A stretch of 52,112 nucleotides of DNA from Haplosporangium gracile. Taxonomy: Eukaryota > Mortierellomycota > Mortierellomycetes > Mortierellales > Mortierellaceae. The stretch spans positions 1 to 52,112 of the forward strand of contig JAAAUF010000194.1 in the NCBI GenBank assembly GCA_015499985.1. The letters run 5' to 3'. The translations under genes were made by a program, and so were the position numbers. Of the stretch, positions 10,024 to 21,005 are shown in pieces. Every line of letters starts with the position of its first letter. Position 1 is the first letter of the stretch. A model generated the notes under the pieces. That model worked only from the letters and a program-made list of their open reading frames with translations. It was not told where the DNA came from and made no database searches.

Positions 10024-12945
10024 TTAAACGGACTGAGTACCGATATAATGCCAGAATCCACGGTTACCACGAGCGTAGTCGTAGACACTGACAATATTAC
10101 GGGTCACGGACTGAAGGCCCCATAGTCCCACCCGCTTCAACTTGCGGTTCCTCTCCCGCTCATCTGCAACAAGGTTAGCCCATGCCTTTCCGACCTCTGT
10201 CGATAAGTTACTCATCAAGTTCGAGTCATAGATTGTCCATGATCCATCGAATTCAGACTATTCGTTAAAGTACGACGAGGGAGAAAAGGTTAGCTTATGC
10301 TATGCCAATGATGCATACAGAGTGATGTTGCCATTAAGAAATTATTATGGGAACTTACAAGGTCCATTTCAACGCGGCAGCGGATGGGCGTGACGGTGCG
10401 GTTACTGTTCATAAAGGCAACGAGGGGACGGACCATGGCGTTGGAGAGGTACGACATGCTCTCGGTCTGGAGAGGGATCGAGGCCTTGGTGTCGTTGAAG
10501 CGAAACTCAAAGTCCATCACCAGTGCAGGCTTCTTGGACTTGATCTTTCCCGTAATGATGGCAGGATTGAGTCTCGACATGTGTTGCTGGTGTTGTTGGC
10601 GCTGTTGTTCTGTGAGATGTTGCTGGCTCTGTTGTTGTTGAATCAGATATTGTCTGTACTGCTGCTCGACCTTTTGATGTTGCTTTTTCAACTGGTGCAA
10701 GCGTTGGTGTTCATCCTGAGGTGTCTGGGCCTGATGGATGTGTCCATGCTGCTGATGCTGCGAGGCTAATATTTCCCGTTCCTCCTCCTCCTTCTCCATC
10801 ATCCTCTGATGCAAGGCGGCTGCGGCCCGGTTGGGATAGACAACAATCTCCTTGCCACCAATAGCGCCGGTGCCAAAGACCAGTGGCAGAGGAGCAAAGT
10901 CAACAACCTCGTCAATCTTGTCCACGATATCGTTAACCAGCTTCCTCAAAACATCCTCCTCGGGTTCGTTAGGGATCTTGACATCACAAGTGATATCAAC
11001 TGTGCCGGCATAGATCCAGCCAAAGGGGCCTTCCACACCAGCGTTCAAATGATCAATCTTGACATCGTCAATCTTGAACCGTGTCGTCCGCTTCCATTTG
11101 ATATCAGTCTGGATATCAGTGTTTTCCCTCTGAGCAGTGTAACAACTGAAGAGGCAGCCGTCAAACATGCCGACCATCGAATCTGCGCACAGCATGTCGT
11201 AGCAGATCCATTGTTTCCGGAAGCATGGGAACTGTGCTGAAAACACCGAGACGGTGTACGGCCGGAATCCGTCTGGTTGCAGCACGGTCACCAGCATGTC
11301 CTCCAACTGCAAAGACTCGAGCTCGAAATCACCCGGCACATGTTTCCGTCTTGCCTCCTCTGGGATATACTCCACGTCGGGATCCCACCACACATGCGTT
11401 CGATCTACACGAGGAAAAATGCGTACGTTACCGTTAGATATAGCTCCTGGTTCTTCAAAGTACTGCTATTGTGACAAGGAAAACTTACCAATAACACCGC
11501 GAACACCCTTGATGGAGGCATCCTCGATGAGTCCCTTGCCGTCCAACCACCGCTTGGCCGACAGGGTAACATCGATCTGGTCGATGGTGACATCAAACAT
11601 AGTGAAGTTGGTGTCGATCTCCTCTTCTGTAGCGATGTAAGGGTGTGAGTCGTCGTGTTCGTGTCCGTGTCCAGAGTGATCCTCGCCTTTGTGTACAAGT
11701 GAGGATGATTCGTCCTCGGTCAAAGGTGTTTCTGCACGCTTGGACATGACGACGTTCCTGAGGGTGATGCGCCCGTCCTTCCAGTTGGGCACGATGGCAG
11801 CCTCGAACTTGACCTTGACTCCTGTCGATGCTGTTAGGTAGTCGCTAATCTTGGAAGCAACAAATCCTATTCCAGAAAGTGCCAATTGTTACGTTAATTT
11901 TCACAGGATGACCCCTTACATACGGTTCAAACGAACGTCAAACACACGGACCACCCCTGACCAAATGGGAAAAAAGAGAAAATACCACGTCACATTCTCC
12001 TCTTGCTCCGCTTTCCAATCCGTCGCTCCCGAAGAAAACAAATAAAAAATGACAACATGTTCTGTTTGCATCATTACCTTGAAACTGCAGACTGTTCGCT
12101 GCCGCAAGCACAAGACTGAAGAACGTCGTCGTGCCCAGAAGCACAAATGCAACATTCGCCAGGAATGCCCACGAAAACATTGCAATAAAGTCGTCCACTC
12201 TCCACGGCCGGATCTGGCGCATCAACAGCAGCTTGAACCGGATCTTAAGACGAGCCAGAAACGTTGGTGCAGCCGACAACAGCTTGGCTCGTCCAACTCG
12301 ATCTAATGGTCCTGTATGAGGCGGTGTGTACTTGACAAGCGCACTTGTATTCGAGGATGGGGTCGCGTAGGTACGTCTTGATCCATTGACTGCATGGAAA
12401 CGGACTGTGGACGGCGCCAATTTGGTGCGTAAAGGATAGGCGAGGTGTGCTGTTCTGGTTGCAGTTGTTGATGAAAGGGTCGATGTGGCCTTGTTGATAT
12501 GATTTGTCGAAGTGATATATTGGCGTGTTTGGGATGAAGGGGTGCTCAAAGAGGAAGAAAAGTGGTGGTGTTGTGTTGTATGCGGTTGGGAGGAGGAACG
12601 GCTGAATCCATGACGACCTGCTTCTTGCAGGGCACTACTTGTCCTGGGCTGAGGTTTGGATAGGATCCGTGCTGTGCCCTTTACCATGCGCTCACTCAAA
12701 TGGTTCATGATCTGGTGAACACCTCGCGCTCTTGCTGGTACACTTCCTGCAAACGATGCCGAGTTGAGGGTGGCTACGCCGGATCGCTGCATCATCACCT
12801 GCTGAGTTGTCTGATTCACGGCGACTGCTGCCTCGCCTCCATAGATACCGCCGTTATTGTAGACCCACAGTCCGGGAGCCAGTCTGCAGAGCAACTGCCT
12901 CTTGGAAGATCGGCTGTTTCCAGTTAACGACGATAAGAACCGCAT
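10024..12945 (-). CDS. MDM31: Mdm31/Mdm32 family mitochondrial inner-membrane protein
   Basis: Model: complement of exons 12945-12078, 11866-11489, 11404-10359 and 10257-10024; phases close at 842 codons (841 aa). An in-frame ATG at 13053 would add 36 residues; I prefer 12945 because the product then begins with a basic, Ser-rich, mitochondrial-presequence-like segment. Family blocks in order: an RPWRVDDFIAMFSW segment leading into a hydrophobic helix (LGTTTFFSLVL), FEAAIVPNWKDGRITLRNV, FTMFDVTIDQIDVTLSAKRWLDG, WWDPDVEY, a QFPCFRKQWICYDML block, GPFGWIYAGTVDI, ASIPLQTESMSYLSNAMVRP and EFDGSWTIYDS. A Gln/His-rich insertion (roughly 10560-10790) interrupts the conserved part. Family role: inner-membrane proteins needed for mitochondrial shape, inheritance and phospholipid homeostasis. 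I cannot separate Mdm31 from Mdm32 by eye. Confidence 0.9.
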
Positions 12946-14014
12946 ACTTTTGCTAAAGAAACGGGACCAATTGATGTTGAGAGTGAGGGGCTGATACGTG
13001 GCAACAAAAAAATACATTCGTTTGGTTTGATAAAAAAGGGGAAGAGATTCCAACTGGCACTATGATTCTTTTCATTCTTCCTGTCGGGCATATATGTTAC
13101 CTGCGGGTCTGGACATCCTGCTTCTTAAGAAGAATGGAACGGGTATGTTGAAGAAAGGCAGGGTGATTGCAAGCGAGGGTCCTGGTCAAGCTCGTGGGAC
13201 GGATCGGACCCCGTTGCAATAAACAGCTGGCCTGCATGTCGAAAACGAATGTGTGTAGTATGTCGCTGTTGAAGCTTGCGAGTGACTCCTAAAGAGGGTC
13301 GTTATTTGTTGTAGGTTGCTTTTACACTCCTGGACAGAGGCGCACACGCGACGAAGGATGAAGGGTGTCGAAGTAAGAGGAGAGAAGTTGATTGAGTCAC
13401 CAGGTTGGAGACTGGATCAACTTTATGTATACGTGCGTATGTGTTATTGCCGCTCTGTGCGTGTTCCCGATGGTAGGCGTAAAAACTCGTTCCTGTTGTG
13501 TTCCCTTGCCGGTGTGTGCGAGGGTTCGACAGCTGTGTGAAGGCTGTCTTGGTTGTTGAAGAGTGAAGATATAGAATATGAAAAAAAAAGAAGAAGGGAC
13601 AAGTATGAATGAAAAGACGACGTTGGCGCACACGACAGACAACAAAAGGAGTCCAAGGACGGAAAAGGCAAAAAAGATAGAAAAAAAAAAAAAGAAACGA
13701 CGCAAGAATGATCGCAGACCGCGATTGGGCAATTGTCGCTGTGGCTTTGTCTTCATTTCTTCACCCTACCTTTGTTCCCATATGAAAAGTATTTTATCGT
13801 TGGTTCTGGGCATTGCGCTAAGAGCACTAGCAGTCACCTTTCCTCCAGTTGGGCGGAAGTATGCTTGGTGGAATACTACACAGTTCGACCATCTCTCACT
13901 TTTCTCAGGAACGCGCCCAAAGGACTTTCCATCTTTGTAACGGAAACACTCAGGACGCGCCTCGTCAAGGAAATACCAGGAACATAGTGACATACAGAGA
14001 GGACAGACTAGACC
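12946..14014. promoter_or_regulatory. Divergent promoter region between the MDM31-like gene and COG5
   Basis: About 1.07 kb separates the two start codons. It carries purine-rich runs on the plus strand (around 13570-13710) and no protein-like frame. A clear TATA box was not identified for either gene. Confidence 0.4.
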
Positions 14015-16191
14015 ATGGCTACCACCATCCCAGAACTCGACTCTTATACCGGTACGCTCCTCTTCTTCACGAGCCTTTTCATCCAGGAGAGCTTACCAGA
14101 AAGTGGCATGTTCTTTCATGGAGAAACAATTGACCAACTGGGGCATCAACTTTCATCCTTTCACATCAACATCACTACTAGACTACGACTCCTTCCTCGT
14201 TGACCAGTTTGACCCAAATACCCATGCCAACTCCATCATCCACCAGTCTTCAAAGGGTGTCGACATCTCGACTTCTCTTGCCAGTCTCTCCTTCAGTATC
14301 GACAGTCTCAACAAGCAACTTCACGAGCAGGTAAACAAGCATACTCCAGGAATTGATTTTTCTTCAGTTGATTATAGGATATCACGCCGACCCTCTCGTC
14401 ATCACCCACGTTAACACCTCTGTATCTTACTACTCTTAGGTGACGAACAATTATAATGACTTGCTGAGTCAGGCCGCAGGGATCCGGGAACTGGAGACGG
14501 TCTTGAAGACTGTCAAGATTGGACTCAAGGCTCTCAGTACGTCCATGGAGCGACTCTCGTTCAAGATCAAGACGCCGTTTGAACAGATCCAGACATACAC
14601 TGTGCAATTGGAACGTTTGCAGGTCACTTCAGAGATGTTGCGTCGGGTACTGAGGTTTCTCTACTTGAGCAAGCGTTTGGAGATGCAAATGCCTGGGGGC
14701 GATCTGGAACTCACCAAAGCAGCCCTGACCCTCAGTGAAGTCGGTATGTTCATCAAGGATGGTCTGGTTGTTGTTATTTCAGCACTGCTGAACAAAGACA
14801 TGATGATGCAGGCCGTGATAACCATTCAGGTTGCAAATTAATTATATTTTTACATGAATTTGAATCATATTAGACGCGCTGCTCCAGGAATCTGACTTGG
14901 AGGGCATTCACGTTGTGGATCAGGAAGTGCGGAACTTGGAGTCGGTCAGGGGCAGGATTGTGGACTCTGCAGACAGGATGCTTCAGGAGGGCATGAATGC
15001 TCAGAATCAAGCGCAGGTCGGGTCAGCACTGCAGGTTTTTTATTCACTGAAGCGACTGGACCTCAAAGTCGTAGCGATCACCTCATTACTCTCCAATAGA
15101 CTGCATGCTCAGATCAAGCAGGCTGTCGATATTCAGTCCTTGCAACGAGAAGCCAAAGGTACTTTCCTTCAGCTGTTGAGTACAGACGAGCATGGGACAT
15201 AATAACTCAGAAAATGGCGGACTGGCTCTAATATGAATGCCTACTTCCTTAAATTTAGAATCGGGAATGAATAGCGCAGGATTTGTGGGTGGCGGTGTTC
15301 GTAGAAACAATGGTGAACCTAGCGTTGGTGCGGCAGCATTATGGACATCGATTCTATGGAAGAGGATGGAGAAGCTCATGGACGATATGTACAACGGGTG
15401 TGTCAAGGTAACTCCTAAAAGCCGAGCTTCGTTAACTTTTGTCATTGCTGACTCGACGTCTTATAGACACGTTGGAAGCTGCTATGGATTGACTAACAGC
15501 GAATGGTCGCTCTTATGTATATGTAGATCTACTTGCTGGAACGAGTGCTTGCACGAAAGAGAGATCCTTTGTCGCAGATCTCGTTCTTGGATGTGATCTC
15601 GAGCAGCATGGATGGAAATATGGTTCACCGTTTTTGGCAGTCTTTGTCTGTCCAATTTGAACAAGAGCTCAAGGCCTCTGCAAGATGTATGTTTCCTAGG
15701 AAGGTCCTTTTCAATGTTTCGATTGTATAGATATCAACAAGATACATGCTCACTCAATCGATTCGCCCTTTTTTCAACTCTGATAGCGTCCCAATTCCTG
15801 CAACAGGCGTTTATTGATGGTTTCCCAAGACTGCTGAACCTGCTGCACGAGTTCTTTTCTCGCGTGTCAGTCCATAGCGCCAATACCCCCTCAGAAGACG
15901 TGCAAAGGTAAGCTGAGAAGGAAGAGTAGAATGGAGGGAAAGATAATAGAGATAACAAATGACATGACAGTAGTGGTCCGTGAATTTTGTTGCAAGCGAG
16001 CAAGTGCCTGTTTCCTCATTAACCACAACCCTTTCCTTCTCTCTTTTTTTTTATTTCTTGTGATTGATAACGCATAACCTCATAACAACATGATGATTAG
16101 TCCGGAGGTGGTGCTGATGCTCCGGGCCATTTCGTCGTTTGAGGCTGCATACCGGACCAAGACCGCTCAGAGGAGTAGCAACCAACGATAG
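14015..16191 (+). CDS. COG5: Conserved oligomeric Golgi complex subunit 5 (short fungal form)
   Basis: Eight exons: 14015-14051, 14182-14330, 14440-14743, 14874-15158, 15259-15407, 15527-15686, 15787-15907 and 16101-16191; 431 aa, phases closed. Recognisable COG5 blocks: the start of the conserved region FLVDQFDP, then the coiled-coil LDS/ELETVLKTVKIGLKAL segment, PFEQIQTYTVQLERLQV, LRFLYLSKRLEMQ, NAQNQAQVGSALQVFYSLK, LWTSILWKRMEKLMDDMY and RVLARKRDPLSQISF. COG5 is a lobe B subunit of the tethering complex for retrograde intra-Golgi vesicles, acting peripherally on Golgi membranes. The protein ends soon after an SSFEAAY motif that in metazoan COG5 is followed by a long C-terminal half. Length is close to the short yeast Cog5 (about 400 aa), so this may be normal or a truncation. 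Confidence 0.88.
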
Positions 16192-17860
16192 ACGTGAACG
16201 AAAGCAAAATCCACACTTTCCCTCTCCTGTTACACACACTTTTATAAAAATGCTTTCCCCCAAATCAGCGACGAGGGCAAAATCTTTTTTTTTATTTTTT
16301 TGTTGGGGTGCAGGAGACTCTATTCTCTTTTTGATTACTTTGATTTTTTTGGATTTTTGATTTTATTTTTTCAGGGCCCTCTCGAAAGAGAGACCATGAC
16401 AAAGACGAATTACTTCCTTTGCTAACTTCTTCCCCAAAAGGACAGCCTTTTTTTACTAGGGTTGCTAGAGGCCATCATCTGATAGGCGTGTTTCGAGTGG
16501 AGAAAAAGTGTTCCTGATGAGAAGCAAGTAGGATTGGCTTGATTCAGTCAGTTAGAGAAGATCCGGGAGGAAACACTTCCCAATGCTCTATGGATCTGGG
16601 GAGAAAGCGAAGAACAGAGGAAGAATTTTTACAGTTGTCGCTGTATAAAAGCTATTTGGTATGATTGCTGATACGATTTCTAAAGCAAACAGGGCATGGA
16701 TTCGCTATGCTCACGCTTTGTCCAGGCACTCACCTGACCGAAGTGGAGGTTGGCTTTCTACCATCAGTTGCCGCTTGAATAATGACGGACTTTGGGATGA
16801 CGAGGCTTTTGTTCCGTGTATCAAGCATAGCATCCTTCAACCAGCGACTCAAATAGATTCATGACGTGGAGGGTTCTGGTTCTCCGGAGATAGGGTAGAA
16901 GGATAAGAAGTCCCTCGCGAAACTATTGATCCGTAGGTACTGGAAAAAGAGCGCACGATCCATCATCGTCCATTGATGGGGAAGGTGGAAAGAATACTCA
17001 GTTGCACATGGCAGTAAATGAACGAGAGTGGAGAGAAAGCGGGAGAGAGAGCTATTTGTTCGGTGTCTGAGAAAAGCGTCAATGTAGGGCTATCTCCGTG
17101 GCGATATCTGATGGTATTGGTGGAAGCAAAGGGCGAATGTGCATGATGCATTTGAGATGAAAAGGCTTGTGTTTCTAATGCCTTTTCTACCCCATTTTTT
17201 TCTGCTGGATCTATGAAGGAAGTGTGTGAGTAAAGAAAGGCAAAGGGATAAGGAAAGGCAGGGATCTGGCTGGATCAAAGTCCGAGTGAGTAAACAAACG
17301 AGAGCACTGCGCGTTTTGTTGAACGACGCGTGCGGTGCGGATTGGAGCTGGCAGGCCGGAGTGTGAGATGCATGAAATAGGAATAAATAAGCATCAAAGG
17401 CGACAGGGGTGTAGGGGTGAGAGGCCATTCGCCCAAAATCAAGCAAGAGACAAGGGGGTGGGAGGGGGAGTATCTGATGGCTTTCTCGGAGGGAAAATAA
17501 GAGAGCTATGCCCTCGGACCACCTCCCACCCATACTTTCTTGCAGCACCCAACAACATCGACAGCGTTGATTTCATTAATAATTTTTTTTGGTGAGTGAA
17601 TCTGTCTGCCGTTGAATTGAAATCAAAGACCCCAAATCAACACAAAAGACTACTTACTTTACTCCAGGGGAGGACTGTCTTTTTTTNNNNNNNNNNAAAG
17701 ACAAGGAGGATGTTTCTCTAATTCTCTTTTCTTTTTTTTATTTTTCTTCTTTATCCATTGATCGCCCTCCCGTCTCGCCTTCTTGCTCCTCCTCCTCTCT
17801 CCCCCACTCTTCCTCCTTACTTTACTTTAATACCAGCACACATACATACATACACACATA
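16192..17860. other. Intergenic region with an assembly gap
   Basis: 1.67 kb between COG5 and the elongase. An N run sits at 17687-17696 after a T run. A 67-codon plus frame (16661-16864) looks vaguely protein-like but has no recognisable motif and no splice support, so it is not called. The last 150 bp before the elongase ATG are pyrimidine-rich, as in many fungal promoters. Confidence 0.55.
17687..17696. other. Assembly gap (10 N)
   Basis: Ten N bases of unknown true length in the elongase upstream region, directly after a T run. Confidence 0.99.
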
Positions 17861-19476
17861 ATGGAGTCAGCACCTATGCCTGCCGGGATTCCCTTCCCCG
17901 AATACTACGACTTCTTCATGAACTGGAAGACCCCCCTCGCCATCGCCGCAACCTACACCCTCGCCGTCGGTCTCTTCAACCCCAAGGTCGGAAAAGTTTC
18001 CCGTGTCGTTGCAAAGTCTGCCAACGCTAAGCCTGCCGAGAAGACCCAGTCCGGTTCTGCCATGACCGCCTTTGTGTTTGTGCACAATTTGATCCTTTGT
18101 GTTTACTCGGGAATCACGTTTTATAACATGTTCCCAGCCATGATCAAGAACTTTGCCAGCCACTCTGTCTTTGATGCCGTAAGTCGACCTTAGACTTTTT
18201 GTTTCTCGTTGGGAACTGGGCTATTTTTTTTTTTTATGTTTGTATTGTTATTATACGAGGAGGAATGGGACGGGATGAGAGTGATAAGAGAAAAGAGCAA
18301 TAGGAGAGGGATGACAACGAATGGTAGTGAAGAGCGATTATTGTTATTCTCAATTAGCCAACGCCCCACCATTCAAACCCAGGAACTCCACCACTTTCAT
18401 CGACCCAGAACCCTTCCTTTTCGGATTTGTCGGCTATCGAACATTCCGGGATGGATAAACCACGGATCGACAACCACCTAAGCAACCTTCTCTTCAAGGA
18501 CGAGGAATTATTATTTTTTTTGGATGCTGTGGTTGTGCAACCCTTATCCCCCCCAACGAAAAAATATGGATGACCTGAGCGTACTCTGCAGCAATTGAGC
18601 ATAAATGCGACATGTACAAGAAGAACAACGCCCTCCTTTCCTTCCCTCCCAACCCTCCCCGACAATCGATCCAAAAAAGTCAACCCATCGATACACAAAA
18701 CACAAACACAACAACTCTACTCAGCTCAACAAAGCGATAAAGAGGGGAAAAAAATCTTTGGGGCTGTGTGCCACTCTTGATTGAGATTGGCCGACCGTGA
18801 TACAAAATAAGGGGAAAGGAGACAGGTCTCGGTTGGGTTGGTATGGGTGTGAGTTTTTTTGGTGGCAAATGTCTTGTTCACTTCAACGCGTTTTCTTGTC
18901 CTCTTCCACATTTGCCTGTTCAACATATCCTAATCATGCATTCACTCTCATTCACATCAACCAAAATAGTACTGCGACACTGACCAGTCGCTCTGGAACG
19001 GCTCGCTCGGCTACTGGGGCTACATCTTCTACCTCTCTAAGTTCTACGAGGTCATCGACACCATCATCATCATCCTCAAGGGTCGCCGCTCCTCTCTCCT
19101 CCAGACCTACCACCACGCCGGCGCCATGATCACCATGTGGTCCGGCATCAACTACCAGGCCACCCCCATTTGGATCTTTGTTGTCTTCAACTCCTTCATC
19201 CACACCATCATGTACGCCTACTACGCCGCCACTTCCGTTGGTCTTCACCCTCCTGGCAAGAAGTACTTGACTTCCATGCAGATTACTCAGTTCCTTGTTG
19301 GAATGTCCATTGCTGTGTCTTACCTCTTCATCCCCGGCTGCATTCGCACTCCTGGTGCTCAGATGGCTGTCTGGATCAACGTCGGATACTTGTTCCCTCT
19401 TACTTATTTGTTTGTGGATTTCGCTAAGCGCACTTACTCCAAGCGCTCTGCTGCCAACGCCAAGAAGACCGAGTAA
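17861..19476 (+). CDS. ELO-family fatty-acid elongase (MALCE1-like)
   Basis: Two exons, 17861-18178 and 18970-19476; 274 aa, phase 0 junction (GTAAGT donor, AATAG acceptor). ELO motifs are clear: KFYEVIDT (K130, E133, D136, T137), a Q-x-x-HH box (Q151, H154, H155), FNSFIHTIMYAYY (N180, H184, M187, Y188) and TSMQITQF; the C-terminus is Lys-rich (KKTE), as expected of an ER membrane protein. Hydrophobic spans fit a polytopic topology. By memory it is nearly identical to Mortierella alpina MALCE1, a long-chain/PUFA elongase; the first His of the classical HxxHH box is Gln, as in several PUFA-type elongases. Reaction: condensation of acyl-CoA with malonyl-CoA, the first step of two-carbon chain extension. 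I do not assign substrate chain length. The 791-nt intron is much longer than the other well-supported introns here. Confidence 0.95.
18179..18969 (+). other. Long intron of the elongase gene
   Basis: 791 nt from GTAAGT to AAATAG. It holds homopolymer A and T runs and C/T-rich stretches, and nothing recognisable inside it: short frames on both strands look random. Other well-supported introns in the window are about 50-380 nt. Confidence 0.85.
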
Positions 19477-20059
19477 ATCGAAAGCGCTTCTGCTTTTTTT
19501 GTTTTCTTGTCGGCTCTCCTTTTTTTTTTTCGTTTTTTTTTTTCAGTTTTCGTTGTTTCCTTGCATTTCATATTCCCCACTTTACCTCTCTCCCTCTCCA
19601 ACTTTCAGCACTTGCTTTTTCTTTTTCATGTAACAAAATAAAACAAATTCATTTTCTATTTTTCACTACTTCACATGCAAGCATACGCCTGATAAAACCC
19701 CACATCCCTTCAAAGGGTTGTAGAAACCAATTAATGGCTGGTAAGAGCCTCCCCGATCCTCTCATAGACGGTGGGGTTGCGGTAGGTATGATATAGCTGA
19801 TTCAACTCACCCGAATGAGAAAAGAAAAGTGCCGAGAAAGTGACAAGCGTGCTTCAACGTGTTGTTTTCTGTTTTTGGTTTGTGTTTATTAATGTACAGG
19901 AGAGAAGGCAAGTGGCACGGAGGGTGGCGGGTAGTATGGCCCAAAATGAATAAAGGAAGAAAAGGAAGGAGAGAGAGCGTGACAAAAAAAAAGGGGTCCA
20001 GAACTCCCTCCTTCTTGTTGTCATTATCAGGGGATGGTGGCAGGGTTGCAGGGGTTTTT
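19477..20059. terminator. Convergent 3' region between ELO and SUS1, with polyadenylation signal
   Basis: An AATAAA at 19637-19642 lies about 160 bp after the elongase stop, following a T-rich stretch, and is the likely poly(A) signal. The remaining sequence to the SUS1 stop has no supported gene. Confidence 0.5.
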
Positions 20060-20757
20060 TTACATGTTGTCTTCAATAAAAGCGCTGATTTGGGCTAGGA
20101 GCTCTGTCTTGACCTTGTCTGGGACCGTGGCTGGGAAGGTGAGAAGGTAGTAAGTAAGGTGGATTGAAAGCAGAGAGTTAGCGCGGTGGCTGTGACACGC
20201 AATATTATTTCGCATGATTAAAAAAAATTGGGAAATCGAGGTAGATGGTTAAATGGTTACCTCGAGCGTGCGGACTGACGTCTTTGATGATCTCATCGAC
20301 TGACTGAGCAGAGTCCTTGGAGTTGATTCTCTCTAATAATGTTAGATCGTTCATAGGTAAGTGTTCTTAGTGTTAGTTCTGCGTGTTCTGTATCAATTAG
20401 TGTATTATCTCACCAAAGTTTTTGCCTGAGCGTATCCAAGCTGCGTATCCGAGCTGTCAGAGAAATGTAAAGGTACCTTTGGTGTAGGCCTTCAGGTCAT
20501 CCCGCCATCCAGATTCGATCAGCCGTGACTTCAGCAGCTCCACCAGTCTATGTTCATAGTTCCACGTAAGCAAAGGTTGCGGGTGTTGAGTACAGGAGAA
20601 GAAAAAGCGATGGCGTCAGCAAACTCGTCACAAGTTGTCGAAACAAAGCGTGATGAAGGGTTCGTCCCTGAAGAGAGTAATTGGCTTACTGGTCCCGCTT
20701 TCCTGATGCGACGAGTTCCCTGTACAAGTTGGATCGTAAGTGGTCGTTTGAGCTCAT
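20060..20757 (-). CDS. SUS1: Sus1/ENY2, SAGA deubiquitinase module and TREX-2 subunit
   Basis: Four small exons on the minus strand: 20757-20690, 20547-20477, 20332-20261 and 20130-20060, giving 93 aa with closed phases. The protein follows the ENY2 pattern: an N-terminal helix (MSSNDHLRSNLYRELVASG), then LVELLKSRLIESGWRDDLK, then a middle helix with SVDEIIKDV, then ATVPDKVKTELLAQISAFI. ENY2 homologues are about 95-100 aa, so this is full length. Role by family: bridges the SAGA histone H2B deubiquitinase module and the TREX-2 mRNA-export complex at the nuclear pore. No exon is long enough to stand out as a frame by itself, so the gene is easily missed. It diverges from SPP2 with 248 bp between start codons. 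Confidence 0.88.
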
Positions 20758-21005
20758 TATGTGTCCCTGTCTTGTGTTGTCTGCTTGGTTGGTGTGTGCG
20801 AGGTCGGGAGAGAGAAGGGAGGAGGGGTGTTCAATGGGGGAGAAACAGAGGTGGACAAATAATAAATTGGTTAGGTGTGGCTTGGTGGCGAACAAAAAGA
20901 AAAGTGCTTGGCCTCTCACCTTCTCGAGGAGGCAGCAGTACAATAACTCTCCATTAACTCTTCCTTCTCGCCACTCTCATTCACCACTACCCCAGCAATC
21001 ACAAC
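20758..21005. promoter_or_regulatory. SUS1/SPP2: Compact bidirectional promoter between SUS1 and SPP2
   Basis: Only 248 bp separate the two ATGs, so the two transcription units must share this stretch. No clear TATA box is visible in either direction. Confidence 0.5.

Noticed and set aside
13302..13940. Several frames on both strands between the MDM31-like gene and COG5
   Set aside because: Poly-Lys/Phe bias from purine runs, mutual overlap and no motifs; treated as divergent promoter.
15408..15526. Extra COG5 micro-exon beginning at 15467 (TLEAAM-like text)
   Set aside because: It would not fit the phase; direct splicing of 15407 to 15527 restores the conserved order leading into RVLARKRDP.
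16661..16864. 67-codon plus-strand frame downstream of COG5
   Set aside because: I checked it as a possible continuation of COG5; it shows no COG5 blocks and no phase-consistent splice from 16101-16191.
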